A DNA stretch of 64,000 nt, taken from positions 1,632,001-1,696,000 of the forward strand of contig JADJUW010000001.1 of NCBI GenBank assembly GCA_016716835.1, read 5' to 3'. This stretch comes from Myxococcales bacterium. Its GTDB lineage: Bacteria; Myxococcota_A; Polyangia; Haliangiales; Haliangiaceae. Made by a program: the position numbers and the translations under genes. How positions within the stretch are numbered: position 1 is the first letter of the stretch; each line of letters opens with the position of its first letter. A model generated the notes under the pieces. That model worked only from the letters and a program-made list of their open reading frames with translations. It was not told the origin of the DNA and did not search any database. This document shows, one piece after another, positions 9,646 to 18,745 of this stretch.

Positions 9646-9767
9646 CAGATCACATCTCGGCAAGTGATCGAATTTATCAGATCAGGATCCAATGCCGCAG
9701 CATCCATAACGTCGCCTATGTGATCGATCCCATTCGTGCCAATTCAGATCCCTCATTCCGCTTTTAG
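9642..9767 (+). CDS. Possible 41-residue peptide, coupled to the gene before
   Basis: The ATG overlaps the stop of the preceding gene as ATGA, the usual arrangement for translational coupling. The product would begin MTDHISASDRIYQIRIQ and end SDPSFRF; it has no membrane span and no recognisable domain. It may be a real small protein or the start of a truncated longer gene. Support is limited to the overlap and its amino-acid composition. Confidence 0.25.
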   Translation: MTDHISASDRIYQIRIQCRSIHNVAYVIDPIRANSDPSFRF

Positions 9768-10060
9768 ATATGTGCTGGATCACCAGACGGACGCCCCCTA
9801 AGCGACAGAACAGCGAAAGTCATGTTGGAAGCACCTCGCCGACGACTACATAGTATCGGACAAGAGATACCCTTTATTTTTTTAAGTCCGGCCCCACGTT
9901 GCAGGTTGGGGTTGCCAAAATCAGGGCCCAGGTTGATAGATTTGCAACGGTGGCGGCAGACACGAGCGTGAACCGCGTTAAAACCTCGCCCAAAAAAAGG
10001 GCACAGTGGTTATACCCGCTTCTCTTGTGTGGTCACCGAGGACAGTGATAACAACTTCAA
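9768..10060. other. Intergenic stretch without recognisable content
   Basis: About 290 bp of lower-GC sequence between two orphan genes. No convincing gene, palindromic terminator or RNA was found. A short A run (9993-10000) and a T run (9874-9880) are present but do not form an obvious hairpin-terminator. Confidence 0.4.
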
Positions 10061-10471
10061 GTGGACCAGGCCGTTGAAAGGTTTCTTCTATCGGTTGATG
10101 ATTCCGTTCGCTGCGAGTCGCCGCGGGGATTCGAGGTTGCTAAGGAGCTGGGTAGCATCCGAGCTCTTATGCCTTTGCTTCAGTACGAGAGCGGTGAGGT
10201 CTTCGAACTTGATGAGTATATTGAAGATGCTTCGTATTTCGCGGGGCTTTACTCCACCACCGTAAGCATTCGGTTTTCTTGCTTTGGCAAACTCTTCTCG
10301 ATTTTGAACTTAACTAACGTGGATCCTGCGTTCGCGTCACGCATCGTCGAATTCATATCAAAGCATGGTTATACATATGTACCCGCAGAAGTTCTTGACA
10401 CCGAATATACCGGTGCCAATCCCCACCTGAAAGGAACTACGTGGTGGGTCCGATACTTCGACTACCTGTAA
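10061..10471 (+). CDS. Orphan lower-GC gene, possible immunity-type protein
   Basis: 136 residues from a GTG; an in-frame stop nine bases upstream limits the start. The protein is acidic and soluble, with regular alternation of short helices and strands and an aromatic C-terminus (TTWWVRYFDYL) reminiscent of small contact-inhibition/polymorphic-toxin immunity proteins, but no family is recognised. No toxin gene is adjacent. GC content is visibly lower than that of housekeeping genes here, suggesting acquisition. The minus-strand RAYT gene starts its 3' end about 190 bp downstream. Confidence 0.5.
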   Translation: MDQAVERFLLSVDDSVRCESPRGFEVAKELGSIRALMPLLQYESGEVFELDEYIEDASYFAGLYSTTVSIRFSCFGKLFSILNLTNVDPAFASRIVEFISKHGYTYVPAEVLDTEYTGANPHLKGTTWWVRYFDYL

Positions 10472-10656
10472 AACAAAAGGGTGAGCTTCACGTTATAACC
10501 GCCAAGGGTCACGTTTTCAAAAATGGAACGTGAAGCCAGCTCGGTGCTGCTCGATTAGCGCCGAATCAAAGCCGTGAGCAACGGCACGTATGCGCGTTAC
10601 CGCCGTGCCCCATTGCAGGGCGGCGTTACTCTGGACCGAGGTATACGCACGACGGT

Positions 10657-11514
10657 CTAAGCGATTCTGTCAAACGGCGCGGCGCGCGGCAGCAGCCCAT
10701 GGCGGCGCCACCCAGTCGTGAGCAGCCAGGTTTGGGCGGCGTGCACGGGTGAGGGCTGCCGGGTTGCGGCGTGCCAGTGGGCTTCGTCATCCGGCGAGCG
10801 GACAAAGCCGTTGAAATACGGTGCCGACGAGCATGGGTCGACGCCAACGTTATTGCCTTGGAGCGCGGAGACGTGCGTAGTCAAGCCCGTCGATCGCGTG
10901 TGGCGTTTATGTCGCGGATGCTCAGAGCGCGCTTGCCCACGTGCGGCGTGTTTGGCGTGATTCATCAGCACGTAGACCAGCGCGTTGCGCACCTCGCGCG
11001 GCACCGTGAGAGTGCGCGTGAAGGCCCGTTGGCTCCACACGCGGCGGCCTTGGCGACCTAGCGCCTTGTTAATCGCCCGCGCCGCGCGCGTCACCAGGCT
11101 GGTGATGCCAGAGCGCAGTGTCCGCTTGTCTTGGGCTTCGATGATTAAATGCACGTGATTGGTCTGAACCGAGAATTCAACGATGCGAAATGATCGGTCG
11201 CCTAGCCGCGGGCATTCGCTTTGGTTGGTGGCCGCAATGCTATGGCGAACCCACGCAAAGAGGTCCGGCCGGCGCAAGGACGGCACGTCATCGCGCACGC
11301 GCAACGTGACATGCACCGGGTGGCCTGCGCTGTGCACCGTACGCGCGCGGTGCGGCGTCGGGCGAAGCCCTGGTTTTGGCTTGGGTCCCGAGCCCGGCCG
11401 CGCCCCGCCGCGACGGCTGCCGTCGCGTGCGGGCTTGCGTAGCGACAGCTGGCCATGCACGGCGCGCCGGCGTCGCGATGGCTTGCCGGCACCAGGGGAG
11501 GATTTTGCGTTCAT
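10657..11514 (-). mobile_element. REP-associated tyrosine transposase (RAYT), copy 1
   Basis: 285-residue Y1/HUH single-strand transposase related to IS200/IS605 TnpA. A basic N-terminus (GGARPGSGPKPKPG) precedes the catalytic domain. The HUH motif is TNHVHLIIEA (H120, H122) and the presumed nucleophile is Y181 in NALVYVLMN. The C-terminus ends with QTWLLTTGWRRHGL, which is shared almost exactly by the second RAYT at 58887. Such proteins cut and join REP palindromes, and a REP array begins 70 bp upstream of its start. No terminal left/right ends of an autonomous IS were recognised, consistent with a domesticated RAYT. Confidence 0.85.
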
Positions 11515-11813
11515 TGAATAGGGCCATCTTAATATAAATTGAAGTAAAATTGTCGCGGGAATGTGATTTTATGTGTTTTCATCATGTCGCGCCGGGCCAC
11601 TGGCCTTTTGAGGGGCCGTGGCCGGCGCAAGGATCGCGGTACTCAGAGGGAAAGCGGCGATGAAGGCACGACGACGGGGCATTTGTTGCTCTAGTGATCG
11701 CAAGAGCGCCGAGCCACTGGCCTTATTTGAGGGGCCGTGGCCGGCGCACAGTTGGGCTGAATCGACGTTCAACCCCTTGTGATGCGTAGTTTTTTCGTTT
11801 GGTTGATTGCCCA

Positions 11814-11852
11814 GGCGCCGGGCGCGGCTCCAAATGGCCAGCGCCCCGGCGC
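11814..11852. repeat. REP palindrome type B, copy 1
   Basis: Outer arms GGCGCCGGGCGCGGC and GCCAGCGCCCCGGCGC pair with one bulge around the loop TCCAAATG. The arms are identical in the copies at 12030 and 58598. Confidence 0.8.
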
Positions 11853-12029
11853 GACGTGGGCAGCAAGACAACCGTTTAGGATGGACCTATTCAATTGAGG
11901 TTTTTGAAGAGCGCGATCCATGTCGCGCCGGGCCACTGGCCTCTAAATGGACCGTGTCCGGCGCACAGTTGACCTGTATCGGCGTTCAACCCCTTGTGAT
12001 GCGTAGTTTTACGTTTGGTTGATTGCCCA

Positions 12030-12068
12030 GGCGCCGGGCGCGGCTCCAAATGGCCAGCGCCCCGGCGC
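12030..12068. repeat. REP palindrome type B, copy 2
   Basis: Identical to the copy at 11814, including the loop TCCAAATG; part of the second roughly 216-bp tandem unit. Confidence 0.8.
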
Positions 12069-12291
12069 GACTTGGGCAGCAAGGCAACCGTTTAGGATGG
12101 CCCTACTAAATTGAAGATCTTCAAAAACGCGATCCATGTCGCGCCGGGCCACTGGCCTTTTGGGGGCCGTGGCCGGCGCATGGGTGGGCGTGACCGGAGA
12201 GAAAGCGGCGGTTCGGTCACGGCAACTAGCGCCGGGGACGGGACGGGCCAGGCGTAGCGTCGCGCCGAGAAACCTGTACCATGGAGGCAGC

Positions 12292-13710
12292 GTGCGGCTG
12301 GCGACAAAACTTTTTATAGCGGTTGCGGCGCCGTGTGTCGCGCTGGCGATTTTTACGGCGGTGGCGACGGTGCGCTCGTTTGATCGCGGGTTTGATGCCT
12401 ACGTGACAACTCGCCAGCGGGCGGCCTTGGAGGCCGTGGCGTCGGCCTTGGGCGACCACTACGCCGAATTTGGCAGTTGGCAGCGCCTGACGCAGGACCG
12501 GCGGATGTGGCGCCGTTTGTTGCAACCGATCCTGCGCGGCGAACTTGAGCCCGACGGCGGCGGCGCGGCGCCCGCTGGCCCGCTGGGGCGAGCGCGCGGC
12601 CCCGGGCGGCTGGCGGCGGCGCTCTACGACGCCTCGGGCGAGGTCATCGTTGGGCGACGCAACCTGCCCGATGCCGCGCCGCGTGCACCCATTGTCGTCG
12701 CGGGTGCGACAGTCGGCACGGTTGCGATCGCCTTTCCCGCGTCTAACATCGACGCCGCCGACAGCCAATTTGCGGGGGCGCAACGTCGCCTCATTTGGAG
12801 CATGCTGGCGATTTCCTTGCTAGGTGCGGCCGCGATCGCCTGGCTATTGGCTCGCAACATGCTTTCGCCGGTGCGCGACATGGCAGCGGCAACTAGGACG
12901 CTGGCGAGCGGTAACTACGGCGTGGCCATCGCGAAAACGTCGAACGACGAACTCGGCCAGCTCGCCAATGACGTCAATACCCTGGCCGCCGCGCTCGCCG
13001 CGCAACAGGCGTCGCGGCAAAGCCTGATGGCGGACCTCGCGCACGAATTGCGGACGCCGCTGGCGATCTTGCAAGGCGAGCTGGAGGCGCTGCAAGATGG
13101 CGTGCGGCCGTGGTCGCCCGCCGCCGCGGAGTCGCTGCGAGGCGAGGTCGCGGGGCTGGCGCGGCTGGTCGATGACATTCGCATGTTGGCGCTCGCCGAC
13201 GTCGGCGAGTTGCCGATGGAAACACGGCCCGTCGACCTATCTGGATTGGCAAGCAAAACCATCGACCGCTTCGCCACGGCGCTCGCGGCGCGGCGGCTGC
13301 ACGTTCACCGCGAGGATCTGCAGGCGAACGTCGATGTCCAAGGCGACGCGGCGCAGCTTGAGCGCGTGCTGACCAATCTCTTGCAGAACACCGTCCGCTA
13401 TGCGGCCGAAGGCTGCGAGGTGTGGCTGGCGCTTGCGCGCGAGGCCGATACCGTGCGCTTGACGATTGAGGACAGCGGGCCAGGCGTGCCGGCCGCTGCC
13501 CTACCCCGCTTGTTTGAGCGTTACTACAAAAGCCAGGCCGCTACGGCCGAGGGCGACCGCTCGCGACAACACGGCGGCAGCGGCATTGGCCTCGCGCTGT
13601 GCAAGGCGATAGCGTTGCGCCATGGCGGCAGCATTAGCGCCTTTGCCTCGCCGCGCGGCGGCCTCGGTATCGCGATGGTCTTGCCAACGCGCAAGGGAGC
13701 GCAAACGTGA
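12292..13710 (+). CDS. Sensor histidine kinase, BaeS-like
   Basis: 472 residues from the GTG at 12292, preceded by GGAG; a longer frame upstream runs into the REP array and is unlikely. The order is TM1 (about 4-26), periplasmic sensor of about 140 residues, TM2 (about 165-187), HAMP, HisKA with phospho-acceptor H251 in LAHELRTPLAIL, then the HATPase domain with N-box NLLQNTVRYA, DSGPGVP and GGSGIGLALCKAI. It phosphorylates the response regulator encoded immediately downstream with overlapping stop/start codons. The architecture resembles envelope-stress kinases of the BaeS/CpxA type, but the signal is unknown. Confidence 0.92.
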   Translation: MRLATKLFIAVAAPCVALAIFTAVATVRSFDRGFDAYVTTRQRAALEAVASALGDHYAEFGSWQRLTQDRRMWRRLLQPILRGELEPDGGGAAPAGPLGRARGPGRLAAALYDASGEVIVGRRNLPDAAPRAPIVVAGATVGTVAIAFPASNIDAADSQFAGAQRRLIWSMLAISLLGAAAIAWLLARNMLSPVRDMAAATRTLASGNYGVAIAKTSNDELGQLANDVNTLAAALAAQQASRQSLMADLAHELRTPLAILQGELEALQDGVRPWSPAAAESLRGEVAGLARLVDDIRMLALADVGELPMETRPVDLSGLASKTIDRFATALAARRLHVHREDLQANVDVQGDAAQLERVLTNLLQNTVRYAAEGCEVWLALAREADTVRLTIEDSGPGVPAAALPRLFERYYKSQAATAEGDRSRQHGGSGIGLALCKAIALRHGGSISAFASPRGGLGIAMVLPTRKGAQT

Positions 13711-14426
13711 ATGTCTTGATCGTCGAAGACGAGCCCAAGCTCGCCAGCGTGCTGCGCGATTACTTGGTCACGGTCGGCCATCACGCCGACATGCTGCACG
13801 ATGGGGCGCTCGTGGTGCCGCATGTTCGGCAGCATCCGCCGGACATCATCCTGCTCGACGTCATGTTGCCAAACAAAGATGGACTGGCAATCTGCCGCGA
13901 GATTCGCGCGTTCTCAAGCGTGCCCATTATCTTCTTAACCGCGCGCGTCGAAGAAATCGACCGCATTCTCGGGCTTGAACTCGGCGCCGACGACTACATT
14001 TGCAAGCCCTATAGCCCGCGCGAGGTGGTGGCGCGCATCTCGGCAATTATGCGGCGACTCGCAAAGCCGGTGCCCGTGGCGGCCGCCGCGACGACGGGCG
14101 CCGACGAACTAACCCCTGCCGTTGGCCTGGTCCTCAACCGCGCTCGCTTTGAGCTCACGCTCGATGGCAAGCGGCTGGACGTGACCCCGGTAGAGTTTCG
14201 CCTGCTGTGGGTGCTGGCGGCGACGCCCGGCCGCGTCTTTAGCCGCAAACAATTGATGGCACAGGTCTACGACGACGACCGCATCGTCACCGACCGCACG
14301 ATGGACAGCCACATCAAGAACCTTCGCAAAAAACTCACCGACGTCCGCGAGGACGCCGACGTCATCGAATCGGTGTACGGCGTCGGCTATCGGCTGCGCG
14401 AATCCGCGGACACTTCTGCCAGCTAG
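13707..14426 (+). CDS. OmpR/BaeR-family response regulator
   Basis: 239 residues, GTG start overlapping the kinase stop by 4 nt (GTGA). The receiver domain spans residues 1-115 with acidic pocket E7/D8, phospho-acceptor D51 (LLDVMLPNKDG) and switch T/K residues (FLTAR, CKPYSPRE). The winged-helix DNA-binding domain covers the C-terminal 100 residues (VEFRLLWVLAATPGRVFSR ... MDSHIKNLRKKL ... VYGVGYRLRE). It is the cognate regulator of the upstream kinase. The stop codon overlaps, in a CTAG palindrome, the stop of the convergent acetyltransferase gene. Confidence 0.93.
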   Translation: MNVLIVEDEPKLASVLRDYLVTVGHHADMLHDGALVVPHVRQHPPDIILLDVMLPNKDGLAICREIRAFSSVPIIFLTARVEEIDRILGLELGADDYICKPYSPREVVARISAIMRRLAKPVPVAAAATTGADELTPAVGLVLNRARFELTLDGKRLDVTPVEFRLLWVLAATPGRVFSRKQLMAQVYDDDRIVTDRTMDSHIKNLRKKLTDVREDADVIESVYGVGYRLRESADTSAS

Positions 14427-15004
14427 CCGGCAGAATGCGACCGCGCTTGCTTGCCGCGATTTTCGCCCTGACGCTCGCGCCCAATGTCCCATTTCCACAG
14501 CACGCCGTCGTCAGGGTCGGTAATCTCCCCCGCGAAATCAAAGCCACATTTTTGCAGGATATGGTTGGATGCATTTGCCTCAGCCAAGGTGTGCGCTTGC
14601 ACTTTCACCACGCTTGCCTCGGCGAAGGCTTGCTGCACGAGTGCGTGCACGGCCTCGGTCGCCAAGCCTCGCCCGCGATAGGCTTCGGCGATTTCGTAGC
14701 CAAGCTCCACCACGCCTGCCGCGGTCGGTGGGCCCTTGAAGCCACACGATCCAACTAGCATATTTTCGGACTTCAAGACCGGCAGGTATGACCAGTAGCG
14801 TTCGGTGCCCGGATGCCGGTGCAAGGCGTCCCAGGTCCAGCGAAACGCGGGCTCGCCAAATTCGGTCCATTTGGAAGGAATCTCAATGCCCAGGTAGTCA
14901 CCAAGCTTCGCCTCGCCTGCGAAGAGGTGCTCGAGGATAACCAGGTCACAGTTGACCAGCCACATCCGATCAGTTTCAAGGATAAGGTTGCTACGGGGTC
15001 GCAT
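14423..15004 (-). CDS. GNAT N-acetyltransferase, RimJ/RimL type
   Basis: 193 residues from ATG 15004, chosen because residues before it lack family similarity. The GNAT core is clear: ENMLVGSCGFKGPPTAAGVV (strand 4), the acetyl-CoA loop ELGYEIAEAYRGRGLATEAV (Q/RxxGxG/A), then AHTLAEANASNHILQKCGF. This class acetylates protein N-termini, amino-acid or antibiotic amines; the substrate cannot be told here. The last 20 residues are basic. It is convergent with the two-component operon. Confidence 0.8.
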   Translation of the reverse strand: MRPRSNLILETDRMWLVNCDLVILEHLFAGEAKLGDYLGIEIPSKWTEFGEPAFRWTWDALHRHPGTERYWSYLPVLKSENMLVGSCGFKGPPTAAGVVELGYEIAEAYRGRGLATEAVHALVQQAFAEASVVKVQAHTLAEANASNHILQKCGFDFAGEITDPDDGVLWKWDIGRERQGENRGKQARSHSAG

Positions 15005-15327
15005 GGTATTCAATTTGGCAGCGGACACGGGCGTGGTTACCGACGACCGAACTATATACGCTCCATTGAGCCTGAGCCGCGGCTGGCGCGCCAGATACCG
15101 TGCGTGTGGACAACTCTTAGGTTGGCGGCGCAAGCTTGCCGCGGTTAGCGCGCGTGCGCACAACACAAGGCCAGGCGTTTTTTGGCGGCAACGCGCCTTG
15201 CCACGTTCCGGGGGCAGCAAGCCCCACGCACCGCACGCGAGGCATGCGGCACGGCGCAGCCGCAGGGTTGGCACCGCGCTGCGGCCGGCGCTAGCGCTGG
15301 CATGCATGTTGCTGTTTACCGCAAAGC

Positions 15328-15960
15328 ATGGAAAAGCTTTGCGCCGCCATTATTTGCATCGTCTACTCAATAGCCGCCATGCCGCGGGTGGCTGAGGCCG
15401 CGGGCAGCAGGCCTAAGCCGAGGGGCGGCGTCAGCGCGTCGGTCGGCTCCTACGAAAAGCCAGCAGCCACGTCGGGGCGCCTCAAAAATAACGTGACTCC
15501 TGCTAAGCTGACCACCGCCAAGCCTGCAGCCAGCCAGGCTGAGGCTGCCAAGCCAAGCGCTAAGGCACGCAAGCCAGGCGCCGCCGCCGCCAACCCTCAA
15601 GCCGGGCGCGGTCTAAAAGCAATTGCCAAGCGAGTGGGCAAGCTCACCTTGCTAGGCGCGAAGTACCTGGGGATGTCGGTCTTAGGGATTGCCCAAACAG
15701 GCGTGGTAGGCACGTTGTCCGGCATCGTCGTCGGCTTGGTTTCGGCCACGGTTCTAAGTCCTTTCATTGCACTCGGCCTCGGCATCGCCTCTGTGGATGC
15801 TGGCAGCGACAACTTGCAGGCTGCCTCGGATCTCGGCGGCTGGGTTGGTTTCGCGGGCGGCTTTCTCGCGGGCGCCATCGTCAACGTTCGCGTCATGTTG
15901 CAGGGCCTCAAGCACGACGCCATGGCGGCGAAACAGGAAGCTGTCGCCTCCGCGACGTAG
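15328..15960 (+). CDS. Exported Ala/Lys-rich protein with hydrophobic glycine-rich C-terminus
   Basis: 210 residues. A signal peptide (MEKLCAAIICIVYSIAAMPR, cleavage near AEA) is followed by a low-complexity Ala/Lys/Pro linker (about 25-95). A Gly/Val/Ala-rich hydrophobic region (about 105-195) with GTLSGIVVGLVSATVLSPFI and GGWVGFAGGFLAGAIVNV could form two membrane hairpins, like small glycine-zipper proteins. The function is unknown. It starts a run of three same-strand unknown genes. Confidence 0.55.
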   Translation: MEKLCAAIICIVYSIAAMPRVAEAAGSRPKPRGGVSASVGSYEKPAATSGRLKNNVTPAKLTTAKPAASQAEAAKPSAKARKPGAAAANPQAGRGLKAIAKRVGKLTLLGAKYLGMSVLGIAQTGVVGTLSGIVVGLVSATVLSPFIALGLGIASVDAGSDNLQAASDLGGWVGFAGGFLAGAIVNVRVMLQGLKHDAMAAKQEAVASAT

Positions 15961-16021
15961 GCCGCGCGATTTGCCTTAGGTCTTGCATATCGAAACCATA
16001 TCCCTCGCAAGCAGCCATCCA

Positions 16022-17083
16022 ATGAAGCACTTCGGTTTGATCGTTTCGACGCTTGCGGCGGCCATGCTAGCGGCGTCGCCTGTTTCATCATGGGCGCAGC
16101 GTCCAGGCTCGATGAAGGCGAAGGCCGCCGTAACCACCCGCGCGACGCTGGTGCCCAATTTCACGCTCGCCAAGCCAGTTGGGGCGCTCGACCTAGGCGC
16201 CGAGGCGCCTGCGGCGCAACGGACCATCAACGTGCTGGGCATCTCGCACGACGCTGAGAGTGCCTGCGATGATTGTGGCAGCGTGACGTACGAGGTCCAC
16301 AAGGTGCGAACGGAAGGCATCTCGTGGGACGCGGCGCGCGATGGACGCTTGACGCCTGGGCGCTTGCGGCGCGCCATGCGCGGCACGCGTGTGCCGGTGC
16401 GCGGCGAGGCCAGCGACGTGCCGCTTGGCATGACGCACCACCTTGAGGTGGCCGAGCCGATCGCGGCGGGGCAAGTGCTCGTCATCGAGCGGCGGCAGGC
16501 GCCCAGCCGTGGGCGCAAAGCGCGATCTAGCGCCACCACGAGCATCGTCGTAGCTGAAGGGCACGCCACCGCCATCGCGCGTAGTGCGACCGCGGAAAGC
16601 GGCGATCGCGCGGAGGTCACGGTGCCCATACAGGTCGCGCCCTATCTCAATCACGAAGTGGTGAGCGCCCGGATTGACTTCGAGCCGCGGCATGCAACGC
16701 ATCCGCAGGCCGCGGGCCGGCTGCGGCTGGCGTTGCGCGGCGGGATCAATTCCTTGCCGCCTGGCGCGCGCTACGAAGTATTCTTTAAGTATCAGCTCGT
16801 CGCCAGGGGCGAGGCGCATGCCGAAACTGGTAGCTTTCGCCAAGCAATTTCGATCGACAGCTTTTTTCCAGATGGTGAAGGGCTAGAACATTTTAGCCTG
16901 CGGGTCACAACGCCGGCGGGCACCATCGATTTTGGCCTGACGCCCGGCGCCGGTGGTAAGCGGGTCCGCAAGGAAGCTGGCAAGGCAACGCAAACGTTTC
17001 GTGGCCGCTTGGGGCGGGCGGGCGCCAGGTCGTGGACGCCCGACGACGCAAGTCTCGAGCTCGCCAAGTCACAGCTCGTTTAG
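16022..17083 (+). CDS. Secreted protein of unknown function
   Basis: 353 residues from ATG 16022, which sits directly before a classical signal peptide (MKHFGLIVSTLAAAMLAASP ... WAQ); a start 39 nt upstream would bury it. The mature part has a Cys pair (SACDDCGSV) and predicted beta-rich segments, with many Arg/Lys residues towards the C-terminus (GGKRVRKEAGK). No enzyme motif or known fold is recognised. A small gene follows after only three bases, so the two are likely co-translated. Confidence 0.6.
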   Translation: MKHFGLIVSTLAAAMLAASPVSSWAQRPGSMKAKAAVTTRATLVPNFTLAKPVGALDLGAEAPAAQRTINVLGISHDAESACDDCGSVTYEVHKVRTEGISWDAARDGRLTPGRLRRAMRGTRVPVRGEASDVPLGMTHHLEVAEPIAAGQVLVIERRQAPSRGRKARSSATTSIVVAEGHATAIARSATAESGDRAEVTVPIQVAPYLNHEVVSARIDFEPRHATHPQAAGRLRLALRGGINSLPPGARYEVFFKYQLVARGEAHAETGSFRQAISIDSFFPDGEGLEHFSLRVTTPAGTIDFGLTPGAGGKRVRKEAGKATQTFRGRLGRAGARSWTPDDASLELAKSQLV

Positions 17084-17086
17084 CAG

Positions 17087-17416
17087 ATGGAGGCGTTGCT
17101 GGCGAGGCTTGGTGCGCGGTCAGAGCGCAAGCTTACGGCCTCTATTTCACCACGCGAGTTATTACGGAGCACGCAAATCTATAAACGCAGCGCGCTGTCT
17201 TCCCTATTCGAGCTACGCTTCATGACGGCGGTCTATGCGCGGATGTTGACCTTTAGTGCGCGTTACCAGGACGAACATGGCGCCGGGCGGCTTGAGGACA
17301 TCCGGCTCATATTTGATGACGACCGAGTTCAATTCCTGCTCACCCTGCAAAGGGCCGGCAAGCGCGTTGAACTTTGGGATGTTTTTGAGCACCAGGGCTT
17401 TGTCGATACGCCTTAG
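17087..17416 (+). CDS. Small unknown protein
   Basis: 109 residues, beginning 3 nt after the preceding stop. It is mostly helical, with basic and aromatic residues (LFELRFMTAVYARMLTF) and an acidic turn (DIRLIFDDDRVQF), and has no signal or membrane span. The family is not recognised; tight spacing suggests a functional link with the secreted protein upstream. Confidence 0.5.
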   Translation: MEALLARLGARSERKLTASISPRELLRSTQIYKRSALSSLFELRFMTAVYARMLTFSARYQDEHGAGRLEDIRLIFDDDRVQFLLTLQRAGKRVELWDVFEHQGFVDTP

Positions 17417-17564
17417 CAGGCAGGTAAATTAGCTACGACCGCGACATTGTCGAGTTGCTTTGCCCCGCGGGCACATTCGTTGTCAGCGCGTTATCACCCG
17501 TCGACTCGTTGCTGGCCCTTGCCGCGCGCAAGCATAACGCACCATAAGCGACGCCGTTTGGTAT

Positions 17565-18131
17565 ATGTTCCCCAGCATCGACATGACCAGCCCTAGCGAG
17601 CAAGTTGTCTGTGCGTATTGCGGCAAATCACTACCCAAGGAACGAGCCGACCTTACCGGCAAAGGACTTCGATGCGGGCCCTGTGGCACCCTATCGCAAA
17701 TTCAGGCCCATCAGGGTGCTTCTGATATCGGCGACCATCTAAGCCGCGACCAGGTCAAGCGACGATTTCGGCTCGCGCGCTCGACCTTAAAAATGTTCTG
17801 CTTGATCGGCCTACTGTTCATTGCCGCGACGATCACGGCGCTGGCTATTGATGCTGACGATGGCATTAACCTGGCGCCCCGCTTCGCCGTTGCGACGGTA
17901 TTTTGCGTTGCCGTTGCCTTTTATGCCTACCGCGAATCTCGAGCCTACAGGCAAACCTTGCGCACCATGCGGGAGCCCATAAGCGTGGGGTCATCAGCAT
18001 CGCCGCATGAGGATGCCATCCCAGATCTCTCAACCTGGAGCCCCATGCATGGGCAAAAGCGGAAGTTCCGACTGGACCTATTTGATTTTCTTTTCGGCGA
18101 CGACGACGATGATGATGACGGTTTTATTTAA
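17565..18131 (+). CDS. Zinc-ribbon membrane protein with acidic tail
   Basis: 188 residues; a second ATG at 17583 (MTSPSEQVV) is an equally good start. An N-terminal zinc ribbon (CAYC ... CGPC, about 20 residues apart) is followed by a linker, two membrane spans (about 77-97 and 105-123) and a cytosolic tail that ends in a striking run of Asp (FGDDDDDDDGFI). The stop lies within an AT-rich palindrome (18120-18138, arms GGTTTTAT/ATAAAACC) that could be a weak terminator. The function is unknown. Confidence 0.55.
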   Translation: MFPSIDMTSPSEQVVCAYCGKSLPKERADLTGKGLRCGPCGTLSQIQAHQGASDIGDHLSRDQVKRRFRLARSTLKMFCLIGLLFIAATITALAIDADDGINLAPRFAVATVFCVAVAFYAYRESRAYRQTLRTMREPISVGSSASPHEDAIPDLSTWSPMHGQKRKFRLDLFDFLFGDDDDDDDGFI

Positions 18132-18250
18132 TAAAACCATGCGCTTACAGGCTTCGCAATTTCTCCATAATGGCTGCAAACCCACTGCACAGTCGCGCGG
18201 CATGCTGGGTGTATCGAGCTCGTTCCTCGATGCCAACCAGGAGAAACCAG

Positions 18251-18730
18251 ATGAAAAAACTCGTATTGCTTGTCTCGATCCTCACCTCTGCATCGGTCGC
18301 CATGGCCCAGCCAGGACAAGGTGCCAAAGGCGGCGCGGCGCCAACCGGACCGCAAAAAGGTCGCATGACGCCCGCCGAGAAATTTGCCAAGCTCGACACG
18401 AACCGGGACGGCGTCATCAGCAAGGCCGAGGCCGCGGTCGCGGGCCGTTTTGCCAAACACTTCGATCAGCTCGACGCCAATTCCGACGGCATGCTAACGG
18501 TGGCCGAGCTCACGGCCGCCCACGAAGCGCGCAAGCAGAAGCACATGGAGCGCCGTGGAGAGCACTTTGACCTCATGGATGCCGATAAGAACGGCGCCAT
18601 CTCGCGCGAGGAATTCGTCAAGCACGCGCCGCAAAGAGGTCAGCGCGGCGGCAAGGGCCATCACGGCGGCAAAGGCGGTCGCGGCGTCAAACACGGCCCG
18701 GGCGACCAGGGCGCACGCCCCGGCGCTTAG
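18251..18730 (+). CDS. Periplasmic EF-hand calcium-binding protein
   Basis: 159 residues from ATG 18251 with AGGAGA seven bases upstream. The signal peptide MKKLVLLVSILTSASVAMAQ is followed by a Gly-rich linker. Three canonical EF-hand loops come next: DTNRDGVISKAE, DANSDGMLTVAE and DADKNGAISREE. The C-terminus is a basic Gly/His/Lys-rich tail (QRGGKGHHGGKGGRG) that might bind polyanions or metals. It is probably a Ca2+ sensor or buffer in the periplasm; no partner is evident. The convergent nuo operon ends 16 bp downstream. Confidence 0.8.
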   Translation: MKKLVLLVSILTSASVAMAQPGQGAKGGAAPTGPQKGRMTPAEKFAKLDTNRDGVISKAEAAVAGRFAKHFDQLDANSDGMLTVAELTAAHEARKQKHMERRGEHFDLMDADKNGAISREEFVKHAPQRGQRGGKGHHGGKGGRGVKHGPGDQGARPGA

Positions 18731-18745
18731 CGTCTCACTGCCCTC

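Larger units (their letters stand above)
11587..12180. repeat. Tandem array of REP-like palindromes beside RAYT 1
   Basis: Two palindrome types alternate. Type A (GCGCCGGGCCACTGGCC, short loop, then roughly GGGCCGTGGCCGGCGC) occurs at about 11589, 11707, 11925 and 12141. Type B (39 nt) occurs at 11814-11852 and 12030-12068. From 11704 to 12138 the order A-spacer-B-spacer is duplicated as two direct units of about 216 bp. Their spacers are nearly identical and include TTCAACCCCTTGTGATGCGT and CAACCGTTTAGGATGG. A final A copy ends the array. This is the layout of a bacterial interspersed mosaic element. It may also act as a transcriptional or exonuclease barrier before the kinase gene at 12292. 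Confidence 0.85.

Noticed and set aside
10485..10536. 10-bp inverted repeat (GCTTCACGTT / AACGTGAAGC) after the orphan gene at 10061
   Set aside because: Loop of 32 nt and no T run, so it is not a convincing terminator; no other copy was seen.
11704..12135. CRISPR-like reading of the tandem repeats
   Set aside because: The units are about 216 bp, only two, and spacers are nearly identical; they are REP mosaics.
12136..12291. Upstream extension of the histidine-kinase frame
   Set aside because: Encoded by REP palindrome sequence; GGAG and the first membrane span support GTG 12292.
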